From Scenedesmus sp. ARA3 (Eukaryota; Chlorophyta; Chlorophyceae; Sphaeropleales; Scenedesmaceae), in contig RWJK01000830.1 in NCBI GenBank assembly GCA_004335835.1, forward strand, positions 1-10,943: a stretch of 10,943 nt of DNA, given 5' to 3'. Below the pieces are notes generated by a model. The model saw only the letters and a list, made by a program, of their open reading frames with translations, searched no databases and was not told the origin of the DNA. This document shows, one piece after another, positions 7,826 through 10,943 of this stretch. Made by a program: the position numbers and the translations under genes. The stretch's first letter is position 1, and the number at the start of each line of letters is the position of its first letter.

Positions 7826-8235
7826 CTAAACTAAAGCCATCGAGGACCGCACTTCACAGCAGGCTGCCACCTGCTGATCATCCAGCGGCGCAGCCGGCAG
7901 TTTCCTGAGCCACTCAAACACGTCCCACTCCTGCTGCTCAAACGACAGCAGCAGCAGCTGCCGCACAGCAGCGGCGTCCAGCGCACCCTGCCACGCTGCT
8001 GGCAGCTTGTCGCACAGCAGCTGCAGCAGCTGCAGCGGCATGTCCACTCAATTCATGCCTTCAACAGCCACACAAGTGAACGTCCTTTGAGTCGCTGCAC
8101 AGCTGGCAGCTGCAGCACCGAGCACAGTAGCGCATTGACACTGCCATTGCTTAACTCCTTCAGCGTTGCTTGCAGCAGCCGTTCCGTACTCTGCTGGTCA
8201 ACCACCTGCCGGTAAGTGCATACCAGCGCTGGCAT
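7826..8235 (-). pseudogene. Broken fragment with 35-residue helical repeats
   Basis: Two minus-strand frames abut. The first (8053-8235) reads STERLLQATLKELSNGSVN, then LLCSVLQLPAVQRLKGRSLV and WLLKA, and ends at TGA 8053-8055. The second (from 8041, open to TAG at 7826-7828) reads MPLQLLQLLCDKLPAAW, QGALDAAAVRQLLLLSFEQQ, EWDVFEWLRKLPAAPLDD. LPAAW and LPAAP are 35 residues apart. LPAVQ and LPAAW would also be 35 apart if one base were restored, which explains the frame change. A second TGA at 8048-8050 in the other frame means one single-base repair would not clear all lesions. Length per repeat resembles PPR and other helical-hairpin repeats, but the sequence does not match PPR. No start or intact splice structure is seen. 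Confidence 0.5.
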
Positions 8236-8516
8236 ATATGAAGGGCCTGATCAGCCGCAGCAGTTGTTGCGTACTGGCTCACTGCTGGCGACATCGTGTT
8301 AAGGGTGTAAGCATAAGAATGCTTGTTACAGTTGGTGCCAAGCAAAAGCATATGCAAAGTGCAATGCAAGGCCACCATCAGAAGAAGACGACATCGTGTT
8401 ATGGGTTAGCGGCATAGGATGACGCGGAGTGATGCCCTAATGTTTGCTTTCACAATTATGCTGTATATCATGAGTGCGGACAGTACCAGGACCATGTGCG
8501 AACTTGGGCGCACATC
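8236..8516. other. No gene seen between repeat fragment and telomere-like repeats
   Basis: A minus-strand frame continues leftwards past 8378 with TTAAADQALHICQRW but has no family signature; a plus-strand frame at 8166-8417 looks random. Nothing is annotated with confidence. Confidence 0.3.
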
Positions 8517-8567
8517 TTAGGGTTTAGGGGTACGTTTAGGGCACATTCTAGGGTTTAGGGTTTAGGG
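8517..8567 (+). repeat. Interstitial TTTAGGG telomeric repeats
   Basis: The plus strand has TTAGGGTTTAGGGG at 8517-8530, GTTTAGGG at 8534-8541 and CTAGGG followed by two exact TTTAGGG units at 8548-8567. That makes six units, some imperfect, in about 50 bases. Both outer blocks are preceded by GCACAT (8510-8515 and 8541-8546), suggesting a small tandem duplication of the block. TTTAGGG is the telomere unit of land plants and many green algae. Being flanked by non-telomeric sequence on both sides, this is an internal relic, not a chromosome end. Confidence 0.9.
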
Positions 8568-9212
8568 AAAACGTGCATTCACATTTCGGAAGTTACAAGA
8601 GTTACCTCGCCCGTTGGAGTGCACAGGTAGCTATAGCTGCTATGGATACAAAATTTCCTGTAAACCAGAGCTTGCATTTGGAAGCATATGCAGACCATGC
8701 AGCGCTAAGGGTTGCTGAAGTCTTGCTGCAATATATATCTTGTCGTTGCGAGCATCAGCAACTCGATCATGAACTCTGTGCCTGCCACAGGCACACTGCG
8801 AAGTGGGCTGCTGACAGCTGTCACAACAGGCATGTGACAGCATCATACGCAAGGGCAAAACATGCGTAAAATGAAAGTTGAAAATGTAAAACGTTAAATA
8901 TCAAGCCGTCATTGTCAAGACATGTCTTATGCTTGCTGAAAACTTTCAAGACGCTTGGTTACATTGCACGGCCCTGACCCGTGCGCCACAAGTGACCAAG
9001 CTAATCTTCAGATACGCTCTATCGTATTAGTTCTGTTCTTTGGCTTCAAATGTTACTATTCTGATACAGTCGTCGAGGGCATGCGTACGCCGTAGTAGCC
9101 AAATTTTTTTTCAAAGAACAGTGCACTGCCATTCGACAGCAGTACAGTCACGCGGTGGGCGCCAAAGTGTATCGGCGCTCCAGTAAACGTTTTGTTCGCT
9201 ACATTAACTAAC
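8568..9212. other. Upstream region of the GT2 gene; no convincing gene
   Basis: A plus-strand open frame (98 codons, 8573-8869, first ATG at 8642) has no recognised motif, no clear start context and histidine/cysteine-rich random-looking content. The remaining 340 bases are AT-richer and probably hold the promoter and 5' UTR of the gene starting at 9213, but no specific element is clear. Confidence 0.35.
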
Positions 9213-10943
9213 ATGGATGGCCAAGACGGCTCCCCCACGCATGCAGCCCGCCTAGCCTCTGCGTCAGGCCTGAAGCATAGGATCCCTCATAGCCAGTCTG
9301 GGCAGGCAGGCCTCGATGTACACCTAGCGCCAATCAGAACAGCAGCAGAAGCAGGGAATCCCTATTACGTAAGGCCGTGTGACCCTGTCTTGGACCACAG
9401 CAACAATGGCAGCACACATTCCCCACAGCAGCAGCACATGCAGCAGGAGGGCCTGCGTATTGAAGATGCTGCAGCAGCAGCACACAATGGCCTCACAGCA
9501 GACCCCTTCACCGAAGTATTGGATATCAGCAGGAGCCCCACCAGCAGTGTCACAAGCAGCAGGATGCTGCGCAGGAATGCAAGCATGAACTCAATCTCTA
9601 CGCACTACTTTGTGTCTCAGAAGAAGCTGGACGTCTCTACGATAGCAGGCAGTGAAGATGGCACTACTGCCAAGCCCGAGCCGGAGCCGGAGGTGCCTCC
9701 ACGTATCACGGTGCACACCAAGATGCACATCAACGCCATGGTGTGTGCCGGGCTGGCCGCCGTGCTCATCATGAGCTACTACGGCAGCATCACAACCATC
9801 CTGCGCTTCAAGCGCTGGTACGCGGTGGTGGTGCTGCTGCTGGTGCCCGTGGGCGCCTACTTCTTCTCCTTTGCGGTCAACACGGCGGTGTGCGGCGTGT
9901 TCAGCGTCTTCCTGGGTGAGTGCAAGGCTCCAGGCATCCAGGTCAGCACACGACGCCAGGAAATATGCTTGTGCATTTGCTGACATGTGTGCGATGCATG
10001 CTGCGAGGGCTTCTGACAGTACAGGTTGATGCAAGCTTTGCAGTTGTGCTCACAACTTCTTGAAAGGCGTCGTCGGTGCTTTCCGCGCGCGCTGCTTACT
10101 GTGTCCACAGCCATGATGACAGGCCATCCGCTGTCTCACTGCTGCCTCCTGCCACCTCCTGCAATATTCTGCTGTGTCTGCCACCAGGTGGCACCTCCCC
10201 GCTGGTGCAGAACACACAGAACTACAGCTCCATCAAGACACCCATCCCCCGTGGCGCGAAGCTGCCGCAGATCATTGTGCAGATGCCTGTCTACAAGGAG
10301 AGCCTGGAGGAGACCATACAGCTTAGCTACTTCAACGTGAAGCGGGCGATGGACTATTACACAGCCAAGGGCGGGCGCGTGAAGTTCATAGTGTGTGATG
10401 ATGGCTTCCAGGTGAGCAGGGCACTGTACGAATATATACGCCTACAGTTGGCTGTCTGTGCAGCTGTGGCGTGTACTTTGTAGCCTCTGGGTGCCACCAG
10501 TTGTTCACAGAAATGTTGTATGTTGCATGTAAGCGTTCAGCAAATTCTGAGGTTGTGATCTGTGTGCCAGCACGCAGCTGCCCCATCACTTTTGACATCA
10601 GCCTGGCAGTGCCGTTGTCAGCTGCGACATGTCATCAAGTGCTCATGCTGCAAGCGGAAAGTTTGCGCGTGCCGTGTTCTGGCTGCTTAGTGACCTCATT
10701 GCTGAGCATGGCGCTTTGGCTGTCATTTGCACGCTGTGACGCGCCTGTATGAAGCACAGCCAGCTCAATCATTCGGTGTGCCCCTCCTCTATGCTATGCT
10801 GCAGGTCATCAGCCCGGACGAGGCTGTGGCTCGCTCCAACTTCTACACCAAGCACGGCATCGCCTACGTGGCCCGCCCGGCCGCCAACCGGCGCGGCACC
10901 TTCAAGAAGGCCTCCAACCTCAACTACCAGCTGGCCATCAGCC
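9213..10943 (+). CDS. Membrane glycosyltransferase family 2 protein, first three exons (3' truncated by window)
   Basis: Exons 9213-9915, 10188-10411 and 10805-10943 (open at the end) join at GT-AG introns of 272 and 393 bases (phases 1 and 0) into 355 residues. The ATG at 9213-9215 is the first in frame; the frame upstream reaches only a TTG. Residues 1-170 are a low-complexity cytosolic-type leader (QQQHMQQ, AAAAA, PEPEPE). Two membrane segments follow, about 174-198 and 203-234. The GT2 fold begins near 262 with IIVQMPVYKESLEETI; VCDDGFQ at 303-309 holds the nucleotide-sugar-binding aspartates; ARPAANRRGTFKKASNLNYQ at 332-351 matches the substrate-binding stretch of processive GT2 enzymes. 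From memory of the family, the motif set MPVYKE, DDG(F/M)Q, VARP and FKKASN-NY resembles a fungal GT2 group linked to wall formation more than plant cellulose synthases. The product is unknown; a plasma-membrane or Golgi polysaccharide synthase is inferred. Confidence 0.88.

Noticed and set aside
7826..8235. Pentatricopeptide repeats
   Set aside because: The 35-residue period fits, but the residues do not follow the PPR consensus and the fragment is broken.
8573..8869. Plus-strand 98-codon frame right after the telomere-like repeats
   Set aside because: No recognisable motif and no ATG at its start (GTG only); may be chance.
1..10943. Mobile element, CRISPR array, tRNA or rRNA
   Set aside because: No terminal repeats with a transposase, no regularly spaced repeats, and no tRNA- or rRNA-like sequence was recognised on reading; a tRNA scan was not run.

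Overview
The window reads as nuclear DNA of a green alga. Its genes are split by GT-AG introns, its exons are GC-rich inside less GC-rich introns, there is heavy CAG/CTG repeat content, and a short block of plant/algal-type TTTAGGG telomere repeats lies inside the sequence. The repeat type argues against Chlamydomonas, which uses TTTTAGGG. The style of the alanine/glutamine-rich and helical-repeat proteins suggests Sphaeropleales (Scenedesmaceae-like), but this is an impression, not a proof.

Layout. (1) About 306-5116, minus strand: one large gene for a secreted protein of tandem WSC (cysteine-rich, carbohydrate-binding type) domains joined by proline-rich, N-glycosylatable linkers. Eleven exons can be drawn with matching splice phases. 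Domain 1 uses four exons, domains 2, 3 and 4 use two each, and domain 5 begins at 407 and has no recognisable remainder in the window. Exon 9 carries a 17-base deletion that shifts the frame and brings in a stop at 875-877. A decayed partial copy of a second-half exon sits at 3008-3058. (2) About 5466-5555, minus strand: a small signal-peptide-like open frame of doubtful status. (3) About 5839-6972 and 7826-8235, minus strand: two blocks of leucine/alanine-rich helical protein coding, interrupted by an in-frame TAG at 6475-6477 and by a stop plus frame change at 8048-8055. They look like decayed or decaying genes. (4) 8517-8567: interstitial TTTAGGG repeats. (5) 9213 to the window end, plus strand: first three exons of a membrane glycosyltransferase family 2 gene whose catalytic-domain motifs resemble a GT2 group best known from fungi.

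The WSC gene and the GT2 gene could both act at the cell wall or extracellular matrix, one as a secreted glycan-binding protein and the other as a membrane polysaccharide synthase, but they lie about 4 kb apart on opposite strands and nothing here shows that they work together. The most unusual content is the exon-by-exon evolution of the WSC array: expansion by exon-pair duplication, exons much more alike than the introns between them, a frame-breaking deletion that skipping one exon could bypass, a half-decayed extra exon and a terminal exon 51 bases short.
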